From: an uncultured Chitinophagaceae bacterium
GTDB taxonomy: Bacteria > Bacteroidota > Bacteroidia > Chitinophagales > Chitinophagaceae
Assembly (NCBI GenBank): GCA_937958995.1
Contig: CALGAP010000010.1
Span: forward strand, 1-64,000
Direction: 5' to 3'
Length of the DNA: 64,000 bases
Part shown: piece by piece, positions 11,425 through 18,448 of the stretch
Numbering within the stretch: the stretch's first letter is position 1
How the letters are laid out: the number at the start of each line of letters is the position of its first letter
The notes under the pieces: generated by a model
The model's database searches: none
Told to the model about the DNA's origin: nothing
Seen by the model: the letters and a program-made list of their open reading frames with translations, nothing else
Program-made: the position numbers and the translations under genes

Positions 11425-12738
11425 CTAAATTTTCGGCTCCCAGCCTTTCTCGTATTCTCTCCTCCAGTATTTCATCGCCTCTTTGTCGTTTAGTATGTGT
11501 CCGTTTTTCGGGTCGCAGTTCAAAGTTCTTCCTGTACGTTGCGCAATATTTGCCAGGTGACAAAGCAGCACGCTTTTCGCTCCTTCATCAATGGGCGAAG
11601 TGAGCCTGGCGTTGCCTCGCACGGCTTCTGTAAAATTATGTAAATGATAGTTATCGAGGTTGCCGCTGGCGCTTACAGGATTGGTGGGATCGTTTTTCGC
11701 GTCTGACTTTACTTCTTTTACCAGTTTGTTATTGTAATCGTAGATAGCGTAGTCGTCGTTGCCGGTATTTACGAGTGTGCCTTTTTCGCCATATATGATG
11801 AATCCACGGCCGGCTTTTTCAACGGGGAAATTATTACAGCTGCGACCTTCCCAACTGATCATTTTGCCATCGGCAAATTCAAAGCTGCATACTTGTGTGT
11901 CGGGGGTTTCCCAATCGTCTTTGTAGGCATAACGTCCGCCCGAAGAAGTGACGCGGGTGGGAAAATCGGTGCCCAGGAACCAGCGGCAGCAGTCAATTTC
12001 ATGCGTGCCGTTGTTGCAGGTCTCAGCAGTGCCCCAATGCCAGAACCAGTGCCAGTTGTAGTGAACCAGGTTGTCTTTGTAATCGCGGCGCGGAGCGGGA
12101 CCCTGCCACAAATCAAAATCGAGCGTGGAAGGCACGGGTACTTTTTTACCATAACCAATGGGTTTGCGGTTATTGGCATACCAGGCTTTGCCCATATACA
12201 CATTGCCGATAATGCCCTCGCGCACCTGTTTCACAGCTTCTATCAGGTTGGGCATGCTGCGGCGCTGGTTGCCCATCTGGATGAGCTTGCCGGTTTTATT
12301 CATGGCTTCCACCAGCAATTCTCCTTCGTAAGGATTATGCCCGCAGGGCTTTTCAACGTACACGTGTTTGCCATGCGTTACACCCAGTATAGCTGCCGGA
12401 GCATGCCAGTGATCGGGTGCCGCAATCACCAGTGCATCGAAATCTTTTTTATTCACCAGTTCGCGAACGTCTTTTATTACGGTGGGTTTGCGTGAAGCAT
12501 TGGCAAAAGGTTTCATGCCATTGGCAATCGCTTTTTCTTCTACGTCGCAGATATAGGCCACTTCTACATTGGGCAGTTTGGCAAAGCAATCGGCCAGGTA
12601 AGCACCGCGGCTATAGGTGCCCATCACGGCCACCACCACTTTATTACTTGGAGCATTTTTGCCAAATACAGGGAAATTCAGAATGGTAAGGCCGGCGCCT
12701 GCCAGCGATGTGTTTTTAATAAAAGACCTGCGGTCCAT
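11425..12738 (-). CDS. Tat-exported Gfo/Idh/MocA family oxidoreductase
   Basis: A 437-residue NAD(P)-dependent oxidoreductase of the Gfo/Idh/MocA type, which usually acts on sugars or sugar-like substrates. It starts with a twin-arginine signal (RRSFIK followed by a hydrophobic stretch), so it is folded in the cytoplasm and exported. The Rossmann fold begins near residue 32 (VVVAVMGTYSRG), with APDHWH near 112 and the catalytic-lysine motif EKPCGH near 133. The C-terminal half has HEIDCCRWFLG, typical of Bacteroidota secreted members. It is transcribed away from the lipid kinase gene and towards treS, with about 100 bp between them. The substrate cannot be deduced. Confidence 0.9.
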   Translation of the reverse strand: MDRRSFIKNTSLAGAGLTILNFPVFGKNAPSNKVVVAVMGTYSRGAYLADCFAKLPNVEVAYICDVEEKAIANGMKPFANASRKPTVIKDVRELVNKKDFDALVIAAPDHWHAPAAILGVTHGKHVYVEKPCGHNPYEGELLVEAMNKTGKLIQMGNQRRSMPNLIEAVKQVREGIIGNVYMGKAWYANNRKPIGYGKKVPVPSTLDFDLWQGPAPRRDYKDNLVHYNWHWFWHWGTAETCNNGTHEIDCCRWFLGTDFPTRVTSSGGRYAYKDDWETPDTQVCSFEFADGKMISWEGRSCNNFPVEKAGRGFIIYGEKGTLVNTGNDDYAIYDYNNKLVKEVKSDAKNDPTNPVSASGNLDNYHLHNFTEAVRGNARLTSPIDEGAKSVLLCHLANIAQRTGRTLNCDPKNGHILNDKEAMKYWRREYEKGWEPKI

Positions 12739-12754
12739 AAAGCAATCGGTTTGT

Positions 12755-12762
12755 TATATTTG
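12755..12762 (+). promoter_or_regulatory. -7 promoter element for the lipid kinase gene
   Basis: TATATTTG fits the Bacteroidota -7 consensus TAnnTTTG exactly and ends 12 bp before the ATG at 12775. Transcription would start about 5 nt before that ATG, leaving almost no leader. No convincing TTTG is seen at -33. Confidence 0.45.
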
Positions 12763-12774
12763 ATGAATTGATAT

Positions 12775-13626
12775 ATGTCTCAAACCCGGCAGATCGCAAT
12801 TGTTTGTAACCCCCAGGCGGGTAAAGGAAAATCTCTGCGCCTAAGCCGGTAAATTCAACAACAACTTCAAACGCGACAAATTGCGCACACCATTTTCTCC
12901 GATACATGGCCAGTGAATTTTGACGGTTTCACCGATGTGTTCATCGCCGGTGGAGATGGTACGCTCAATTATTTCATTAACCGGTATCCAAATATATCCA
13001 TTCCTTTATCAATTTTTAAAGGAGGTTCCGGAAACGATTTTGCCTGGAAACTGTATGGAAACGACAGTTTTGAAAAACATCTTGACCGTGCACTCAACAG
13101 CGAGCCAAAGTTAGTGGATGCAGGTCTTTGCAATGGTTATTATTTCCTGAACGGCGTGGGTATTGGTTTTGATGGCGAAGTGGTGCAGGCCATGGGAAAA
13201 AGGCGTTTCATTTCAGCGGGCTATCTCGCGTACCTGTGGACCGTTATTAAAAAGATCGCATTTTACCGCGAAAAAGAACTGACACTGATCTACGACGGTG
13301 TTGAAACCTCGGACCGGTATTTCCTGCTCAGCATTGCCCATGGCTCACGCTATGGCGGCGGCTTTATGGTAGCACCGCACGCCGAGGTTAATGATGGATT
13401 GTTGGATTTGGTGAAAATTGGTTGCATCCATCGTTTGCGGCGGTTGATCTACTTGCCGAAGATGGAGAAGGGAGAACACCTGGGATTATCATTTGTGTCA
13501 TCATACAGGGTAAAAAAAGTTGTTGTGAAATCTGCTGAAAAAATCGCTGCTCATCTCGACGGGGAGCTGATGGTGAGTGATTTTTTTGAGATAGAAATAT
13601 TACCGGGGAAGTTTAAGTTCAGCTAA
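12775..13626 (+). pseudogene. Diacylglycerol/lipid kinase family gene with an in-frame stop
   Basis: Read from ATG 12775 the frame gives QIAIVCNPQAGKGKS, the first strand and NPxAGKG motif of the DagK/YegS/sphingosine kinase family. It meets TAA at codon 26 (12850-12852) and continues in the same frame with FIAGGDGTLNYFINR, the family's GGDGT nucleotide site, to a normal end at 13626. Without the stop it would be 283 residues, a usual length. Reinitiation at GTG 12913 would give 237 residues lacking the first strand and NP motif. This is a nonsense mutation, a sequencing error, or a gene that uses the internal start. Downstream motifs (GSGNDFAW, GVGIGFDGE, HLDGE) look intact, so any mutation is recent. 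Confidence 0.85.
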
Positions 13627-13627
13627 C

Positions 13628-13653
13628 AAAAAGCCCCGCATCATCAGCGGGGC
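13628..13653 (-). terminator. Terminator of the universal stress protein gene
   Basis: A perfect 7-bp stem (GCCCCGC with GCGGGGC, loop ATCATCA) is followed on the minus strand by TTTTTGTT, so it serves the gene ending at 13684. On the plus strand no T run follows. Confidence 0.8.
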
Positions 13654-13683
13654 CCTATAGAATACGAATTCCGAAAATTTTTA

Positions 13684-14547
13684 CTAACCGGCGGATTCGT
13701 TTTTCTTATCCACAGTAATTACCGGGATGTTGGAACCATAGGTGAGCAGTTTGCGCGTGATACGGTTCCACCATCCGGGCATATGAAATTCATTCAGCGG
13801 ATTAGCCATTATCAAATCGGCATTGATGCGCTTCGAAAATTCTAAAGTGCTCTTTGCAATATTTTTCCCTTCCAGTAAAAAACATTGTACCGGGATGGTT
13901 GAAAGACTTTGCACAACTTCCAGTGTTTTGTTGAGTACCGATTGCGCGGCGTTCTCATTATCCTTTCTCAGGCTTACCAGGTAAACCGTAGAGCGGAAGG
14001 AGCGTGCCAGCATGGTGGCAAACTGCACGCGTCGAACGGGAATTTCTTCACTGGTGAGCGGCAATACAATTTTCTTGAAATGACTTACTAGTCCGCTGCT
14101 TCGTATAGCCAGTACCGGTACACTGGTCATGCGTGCCAGCCTGCTGATAGAAACCGATGATAAAATACGGTGCACCAGGTTGAAGCGCGATAAACCAATC
14201 ACCACCAGGTCCATGTCATATTTCTCGATGTAGCGGTGTAGCTCAGTGCTTTTTCTTCCCTGCAAGAGGCTGATCTCGATGTTGCCGCCGCCTACCAGGT
14301 GTTGTTGATAGACTTCTTTCATCGCCTCCAGTTTCCTGCGCGCATTATTCATATCAACCGTTGCATCATAGGGAAGTATATTGCTCGCCTCAATGGGTAT
14401 AAGCGGTAAAAGATTTTTTGACACCACATGTACCAAGTGAACATTGCATTGGAAGGTGTTGGCCAGCTCAATGGCCTTTGTGATGGCCCATTTGCTTCTG
14501 CCTGAGAAATCGACCGGCACCAGGATATTATACAGTTTCTTTGGCAT
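13684..14547 (-). CDS. Universal stress protein, two tandem UspA domains
   Basis: A 287-residue cytoplasmic protein with two UspA folds. The first (about 4-150) has NILVPVDFSGRSKWAITKA and ends with VIGLSRF...SVPVLAI. The second (about 155-282) starts KIVLPLTSEEIPVRRV and ends with SNIPVITVD. The glycines of the usual ATP-binding pattern (GxxG, nine residues, G-S/T) are only partly visible, so nucleotide binding is uncertain. Such proteins support survival under starvation or oxidative stress by unknown means. It lies 38 bp after the glycosyltransferase-phosphatase fusion on the same strand and is probably co-transcribed, which would fit a shared role in stress or osmotic protection. Confidence 0.9.
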   Translation of the reverse strand: MPKKLYNILVPVDFSGRSKWAITKAIELANTFQCNVHLVHVVSKNLLPLIPIEASNILPYDATVDMNNARRKLEAMKEVYQQHLVGGGNIEISLLQGRKSTELHRYIEKYDMDLVVIGLSRFNLVHRILSSVSISRLARMTSVPVLAIRSSGLVSHFKKIVLPLTSEEIPVRRVQFATMLARSFRSTVYLVSLRKDNENAAQSVLNKTLEVVQSLSTIPVQCFLLEGKNIAKSTLEFSKRINADLIMANPLNEFHMPGWWNRITRKLLTYGSNIPVITVDKKNESAG

Positions 14548-14585
14548 AGGTGATCAATTTTTTGGATTGCGAAATAGAATTCTGG

Positions 14586-15962
14586 TCAGGCCACGGCTAA
14601 CAATGACTGAAAACTGTCTTCGCGAATATTTTTCCAGGCTATTGTCTCCAGTACTTCGTCTTTGGTGCGGAAGGCGAATCCTTTGCCGGCATTGCCCACC
14701 ATACAGCGGTCGTCGCGGCTATCGCCAATCGCGATGCAGTTCTTCAAAGGTACATTGAATTTTTCGCAGGCATACACCAATGCGTTTGTCTTACAGTAAG
14801 CGTGCCCGCAGTAGCTGTCGGGCGAACCAAAGAAGTAGGAGGGAAGGGCCACTTCGCCGGTAGCTTTGCCCTCGAAAAACTCCAATTGGTTGGCGTAAGA
14901 AAAGTCTGCGCCGATGCGCTGGCGCACGTAATTGGTTATCAGTGTGTAACTATTGCTGATTATTCCAACTATATATCCTTTCTGTTTCAGTGCCTGTACA
15001 ACTTCTTTTATATCGGGCACCATCTCGATTTTGCTGGCAATGTTCAGCAGTTCATCCATGGTGCGTCCTTTCAACAACAAACCGATTCTCTTGGTTAAGA
15101 TGATCGGGTCTTTTTCACGGTCGCGAAGGTCTTCGAGTTTGGCGGTAAAACCAAATTCGCGCGCAAATGCATCGATGGTTCTTCCTTTCAGAATGGTATC
15201 ATCCATATCGAAGATGGCCATGCGGTGAAAACCTGATAGTTCTTCTCGCAGCGTTTTGTTCATTTCGCGGTTCACCGTTTCCAGTGCGTGTATTTCTTCT
15301 TCGCTTATTTCCGCATGGTTTTGACTATGAGCTTTGCTGATGATGGCGCGCGAAACTTCCTTACTCATTTTGCCCAGCGCCTGCCAGGGTTTGCTTTTGT
15401 TTTCAATATAACCAATATTCACCTCTTTTACGCGCGCTTTCATCAGGTACATATCGATTAATATACCGATGTCGACGCCGTAATCGTTGAAAAAATCGAT
15501 TTTATTGAAAAGAGATTTTTTTCCTGCAATCATTCCACTCAGAGGTTGCGAGAAATGTGCAAGACCGGGATAAAAAATATTCAACAAAGGTTTAGCCACC
15601 AATTCGGTTACGCGTCCTGCATTGCGGGCAAAACTTCCTTTTACAAAATCTGCTTCGTTGTTGAGTAAAGGTTCTGCGAGTAAGCGGATAGTGCCTTCGG
15701 GGTAGGGATCTATATCGCCGTCGAGGAAAATAATTAATTCATTAGTAGCGGCTTTGATGCCGTCTTTCATAGATATGCCTTTGCCGCGTGTCTGGCTGAT
15801 GATGACTTTAGCGCCGGCTTCTTCGGCAATTTTTACGGTATCGTCTTCCGATTTATCGTCCACTACTATTACTTCACTCACTATAGAATGTTGCAAACAG
15901 AATTGCACAACGTTACGAATCGTGTTTGCTTCATTCAAGACAGGAATGATAACAGTTAGCAT
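14586..15962 (-). CDS. Glucosyl-3-phosphoglycerate synthase-like transferase fused to HAD phosphatase
   Basis: A 458-residue two-domain protein. Residues 1-235 are a GT-A glycosyltransferase (VIIPVLNEANTI, VVDDKSEDDT, FLDGDIDP). Its blocks FVKGSFAR, GRVTELVAKPLLN and YGVDIGILID closely follow glucosyl-3-phosphoglycerate synthases (GpgS, GT81). Residues 245-458 are a HAD-IB phosphatase of the SerB type, with the AIFDMDDTIL nucleophile motif, SNS near 335 and GDSRDD near 405. GpgS makes glucosyl-3-phosphoglycerate and a separate phosphatase normally releases glucosylglycerate, a compatible solute. One chain carrying both steps is a reasonable inference. Sugar and acceptor specificity are not proven by sequence. 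Start ATG is 15962, with no Shine-Dalgarno. Confidence 0.85.
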   Translation of the reverse strand: MLTVIIPVLNEANTIRNVVQFCLQHSIVSEVIVVDDKSEDDTVKIAEEAGAKVIISQTRGKGISMKDGIKAATNELIIFLDGDIDPYPEGTIRLLAEPLLNNEADFVKGSFARNAGRVTELVAKPLLNIFYPGLAHFSQPLSGMIAGKKSLFNKIDFFNDYGVDIGILIDMYLMKARVKEVNIGYIENKSKPWQALGKMSKEVSRAIISKAHSQNHAEISEEEIHALETVNREMNKTLREELSGFHRMAIFDMDDTILKGRTIDAFAREFGFTAKLEDLRDREKDPIILTKRIGLLLKGRTMDELLNIASKIEMVPDIKEVVQALKQKGYIVGIISNSYTLITNYVRQRIGADFSYANQLEFFEGKATGEVALPSYFFGSPDSYCGHAYCKTNALVYACEKFNVPLKNCIAIGDSRDDRCMVGNAGKGFAFRTKDEVLETIAWKNIREDSFQSLLAVA

Positions 15963-16282
15963 AATGATACTTTAATTATTCTGCGGTTGGTAAATAATAA
16001 ATATGCCGGGGGCATATCGATTCGGGTAATCCCCGGTAAAAAGCAAATCACGCACCAATTTAATAGCAATTCCGGGCCGTGTAATGAAGGGCAAAAGTTG
16101 TGCCCGTGCCTGGATGCTGAGTGTCTGGGTGTTATGCGTCTTAGTTCGCTTTTTTGTCGCGTCCGGGAAAAACTAAATTCCGTTATATATTTTGAATACG
16201 CCTTAAATGCCCATTAAAAGATTATTAAAGGGGTGGTGACTGCAAAGCTAAGTATTTGAGGGTGTTTGATTAAAGAAAACAC
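15963..16282. other. Intergenic region, no gene recognised
   Basis: About 320 bp between two minus-strand genes. Short open frames here do not resemble any protein. It should contain the promoter for the transferase-phosphatase gene, but no TAnnTTTG is clear. Nothing else is recognised apart from the terminator at its left end relative to the minus strand. Confidence 0.5.
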
Positions 16283-16311
16283 AAAAAAAATCCCTCCATG
16301 GTTGGAGGGAT
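16283..16311 (-). terminator. Terminator of the RNA-binding protein gene
   Basis: A perfect stem (ATCCCTCC with GGAGGGAT, loop ATGGTT) is followed on the minus strand by a run of eight T residues. It lies about 30 bp after the stop of the RRM protein gene. Confidence 0.88.
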
Positions 16312-16339
16312 TTGATATAAGGTGTGCGTATAATTTGAT

Positions 16340-16696
16340 TTAGTAATCTCTGTTATAACCGCCACCGCCACCGCGGTTGTAGCCACCTTTTTTGTAGCCA
16401 CCGCCACCGCCGCCGAAGCTTCTTTTCTTGAAGCCACCGCCGCCGCCACCTTGTGGTTTCGGTTGTGCTTCATTGACGATGATCTTTCTGCCGAGGATTT
16501 CGGAATCGTACAGGGAGGTCAACGCGTTTTGTGCTTCACCATCTTCGGGCATTTCAACGAAACCGAAGCCTTTGCTGCGGCCGCTTACTTTGTCCTTAAC
16601 GATTTTTGCGGAAGTAACAGAGCCGTACTGCTCAAAAAGGGTTCTCAACTCCTCATCGGTCATTTGCCATGAGAGGTTCCCTACATAAATGTTCAT
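16340..16696 (-). CDS. RRM-type RNA-binding protein with glycine-rich tail
   Basis: A 118-residue protein. Residues 1-78 form one RNA recognition motif with RNP2 (IYVGNLSW) and RNP1 (KGFGFVEM). Residues 84-118 are a low-complexity tail of Gly runs with Lys, Arg and Tyr (GGYKKGGYNRGGGGGYN). The layout is that of small bacterial RRM proteins of Bacteroidota and cyanobacteria, often linked to cold or stress responses. Its target RNA is unknown. It has its own terminator and no Shine-Dalgarno, and seems to be a single-gene unit. Confidence 0.95.
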   Translation of the reverse strand: MNIYVGNLSWQMTDEELRTLFEQYGSVTSAKIVKDKVSGRSKGFGFVEMPEDGEAQNALTSLYDSEILGRKIIVNEAQPKPQGGGGGGFKKRSFGGGGGGYKKGGYNRGGGGGYNRDY

Positions 16697-16933
16697 TGTA
16701 ACAAGTTTTAAAGTGCGAAAAATAAACCGATAAATGACTTATAGTTACTACAATGAACTGAGGAAACCAGGATATTAGGTAAAGCACTTCAGAACATGAG
16801 AACTAAGACATTAATCAACCATGAAGATAACAAATTATTCCAATCGTGCAATTATTTTATCACCAGGAGAAAAGGGGGAAAAATCTGCAGGAATTACGAG
16901 GGAAGTTATGATTAATACGATGCCCGGAAAAGG

Positions 16934-16964
16934 GAAAGACCTGTTCTTTTGGAACAGGTCTTTC
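16934..16964 (-). terminator. Terminator after the rpsF-rpsR-rplI operon
   Basis: A perfect 13-bp stem (GAAAGACCTGTTC at 16934-16946 with its complement at 16952-16964) around a 5-nt loop, 22 bp after the rplI stop. The minus-strand 3' side reads CTTTCCC, not a clean T run. The 16697-16933 stretch before the RRM gene holds no recognised gene. Confidence 0.7.
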
Positions 16965-16986
16965 GCATATAGTTGGGTGGTGCCGG

Positions 16987-17433
16987 TTATTCGGCTACTA
17001 CTTCAAATTCAACTTCAGTGCTGTTGCCGTTGCCGAAGTCGATAGTGGCTTTGTAAGCGCCCAGTTCTTTCACTTCATCGGTAATATGGATCCTCTTGCG
17101 ATCGATCTCATAACCTTTTTGTTCGCGGATAGCGCGGCTGATCTGCAGAGAAGTAACGCTACCGAAAATTTTGCCGCTGGTACCGGATTTGGCTCCGATT
17201 TTCAGCGCGCCTTCTTTCAGTTTGGCAATCACTTCGTTGATTGCTTTCAGCATTTCCTGTTCTTTCTTTTCAGCCACTTTTCTTTTTTCTTCCACCTTTT
17301 TCAGGTTAGAAGGGCTGGCTTCCACCGCTAGTTTGCGGGGGATCAGGAAATTGCGTGCATAGCCGTTACGAACCTTAACCACTTCGTTGGCGGCACCCAG
17401 ATTATCTACGTCCTGTATCAGTATTACTTCCAT
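16987..17433 (-). CDS. rplI: 50S ribosomal protein bL9
   Basis: A 148-residue bL9 with the N-terminal rRNA-binding domain (EVILIQDVDNLGAANEVVKVRNGYARNFLIP), the long connecting helix rich in Lys and Glu (about 40-80) and the C-terminal domain. bL9 binds 23S near the L1 stalk and restrains frameshifting. The ATG at 17433 is preceded at 5-nt spacing by AGGAGGA, a strong Shine-Dalgarno that overlaps the rpsR stop. That is unusual in this genome, where almost no other gene has one. Third gene of rpsF-rpsR-rplI. Confidence 0.98.
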   Translation of the reverse strand: MEVILIQDVDNLGAANEVVKVRNGYARNFLIPRKLAVEASPSNLKKVEEKRKVAEKKEQEMLKAINEVIAKLKEGALKIGAKSGTSGKIFGSVTSLQISRAIREQKGYEIDRKRIHITDEVKELGAYKATIDFGNGNSTEVEFEVVAE

Positions 17434-17437
17434 GGTG

Positions 17438-17444
17438 TCCTCCT
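17438..17444 (-). promoter_or_regulatory. Strong Shine-Dalgarno of rplI
   Basis: AGGAGGA on the minus strand, 5 nt from GGAGG to the rplI ATG, overlapping the rpsR stop codon. Other start sites inspected in the window lack any GGAGG. Confidence 0.75.
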
Positions 17445-17709
17445 ACTTTAAAAGGTCAGTTACATAAGGCAATAACGCCATCTGGCGTGCTTTCTTTACG
17501 GCCTGCGCCACTTTACGCTGGTATTTCAGCGAATTACCGGTTATGCGGCGGGGTAATAATTTGCCCTGTTCGTTCAGGAATTTTTTCAGGAACTCAGCGT
17601 CCTTGTAGTCCACATACCTGATGCCATATTTCTTGAAGCGGCAGAATTTTTTCTGGCGTTTCTCTGTTTTAATCGCGGTCAGGTACTTGATTTCATTTGA
17701 CTTTGCCAT
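17443..17709 (-). CDS. rpsR: 30S ribosomal protein bS18
   Basis: An 88-residue bS18 with the family core YVDYKDAEFLKKFLNEQGKLLPRRITGNS and AVKKARQMALLPY; the 15-residue N-terminal extension is basic. It binds bS6 on the 30S platform. The ATG at 17709 follows the rpsF stop by 3 nt, and its Shine-Dalgarno GGAGG lies inside the last rpsF codons at 8-nt spacing. In Bacteroidia, bS18 with bS6 and bS21 is known to hold the 16S tail away from Shine-Dalgarno sequences, so a strong one here suggests feedback control. Confidence 0.98.
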   Translation of the reverse strand: MAKSNEIKYLTAIKTEKRQKKFCRFKKYGIRYVDYKDAEFLKKFLNEQGKLLPRRITGNSLKYQRKVAQAVKKARQMALLPYVTDLLK

Positions 17710-17712
17710 GTG

Positions 17713-18069
17713 TTACACCTCCGCTGCTTTTTCGGTTCCTGTAGGTACACCACTTCTCTTTTTCTCATTGTACTCGACGGCGTATTTATCGAGTGCAGTG
17801 ATCATTTGACGAAGTACGTTTTCGTCGCGCAGCAATTGAATTTTGAGCTGCTCATTGAAGCTGGATGGCGCTTTATACTCCAACACCCAGTAAAGACCAG
17901 TAGTCTTTTTCTGGATCGGATACGCCAGTGATTTTAATCCCCAGGGATTTGAGTGCACTACCTCGCCACCATTACTTTTGATGAACTCGGTATATTTTGT
18001 CTGGGCGGCTTTGAAGTCCTCATCAGACAGCACAGGGGTAAAAATCACCATCAATTCATAATTGTTCAT
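17713..18069 (-). CDS. rpsF: 30S ribosomal protein bS6
   Basis: A 118-residue bS6: NNYELMVIFTPVLSDEDF at the start, GGEVVHSNPWGLKSLAYPI in the middle, and GLYWVLEYKAP, with a charged C-terminal tail. It forms a heterodimer with bS18 on the 30S platform. The frame is open to 18252, but the extra 61 residues do not resemble bS6. ATG 18069 fits the family and a promoter lies 37-67 bp upstream. Only a partial AGGGA precedes the start. First gene of rpsF-rpsR-rplI. Confidence 0.97.
   Translation of the reverse strand: MNNYELMVIFTPVLSDEDFKAAQTKYTEFIKSNGGEVVHSNPWGLKSLAYPIQKKTTGLYWVLEYKAPSSFNEQLKIQLLRDENVLRQMITALDKYAVEYNEKKRSGVPTGTEKAAEV
17718..17722 (-). promoter_or_regulatory. Strong Shine-Dalgarno of rpsR
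   Basis: GGAGG (in GCGGAGGTGTAA) lies 8 nt before the rpsR ATG, within the final codons of rpsF. Its match to the 16S anti-Shine-Dalgarno is five contiguous bases or more. Confidence 0.75.
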
Positions 18070-18105
18070 TGATCCCTGTTTTTGTTTAAAATTTAAAATG
18101 GGCTG

Positions 18106-18136
18106 CAAAGATAATGGGTTCAGAGCAAAGGGCCAA
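18106..18136 (-). promoter_or_regulatory. Promoter of rpsF-rpsR-rplI
   Basis: On the minus strand TTGG, 19 bp, then TATCTTTG, an exact TAnnTTTG -7 element with a near-consensus -33. The predicted transcript would begin about 30 nt before the rpsF ATG, with an A/T-rich, unstructured leader. Confidence 0.65.
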
Positions 18137-18448
18137 TTGGTTTCGGGTTTCGGGTGCAGGGTGTAGGCTGTAGTGTGTGGGTTGCGGAGCGTTGAGCGTT
18201 GGCAGGAAAAGTGAAGACAACAGCTGGCTGTCGTAAAGCGATTGATTCTCAATTTTCTGCGTGTTGTCGTGGGGTATTATTCCCAGGAGAGGGCCACCTA
18301 TAGGGAAGTTGGCCCACGAGGGGGGTATTGGAAACTGCCTGGCCCCGCCGGGCACCCTGTCATTTTTTCCGGCCGTATATTCGCAGCCCCCTTCTGGCAT
18401 CGCGTTTGTTCGCCTGCGGGCATCAGATATTAAAAACCTATCTATATT
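18137..18448. other. Intergenic region between rpsF and htpG
   Basis: This divergent spacer shows no credible gene. It contains one arm-like TTTCGGGTTTCGGGT motif near 18140, shared with the inverted repeats at 25041 and 39116 but here without a clear partner. A TATATTCG near 18375 is one base off the -7 consensus and may serve htpG. Confidence 0.45.

Noticed and set aside
16270..16473. Alternative minus-strand frame in the RRM protein's glycine-rich region
   Set aside because: Low-complexity repeats give long frames in several phases; only the RRM frame carries RNP motifs and a family start.
16821..17045. Plus-strand frame of 74 codons opposite the end of rplI
   Set aside because: It runs through the operon terminator and antisense to rplI, with no protein-like features.
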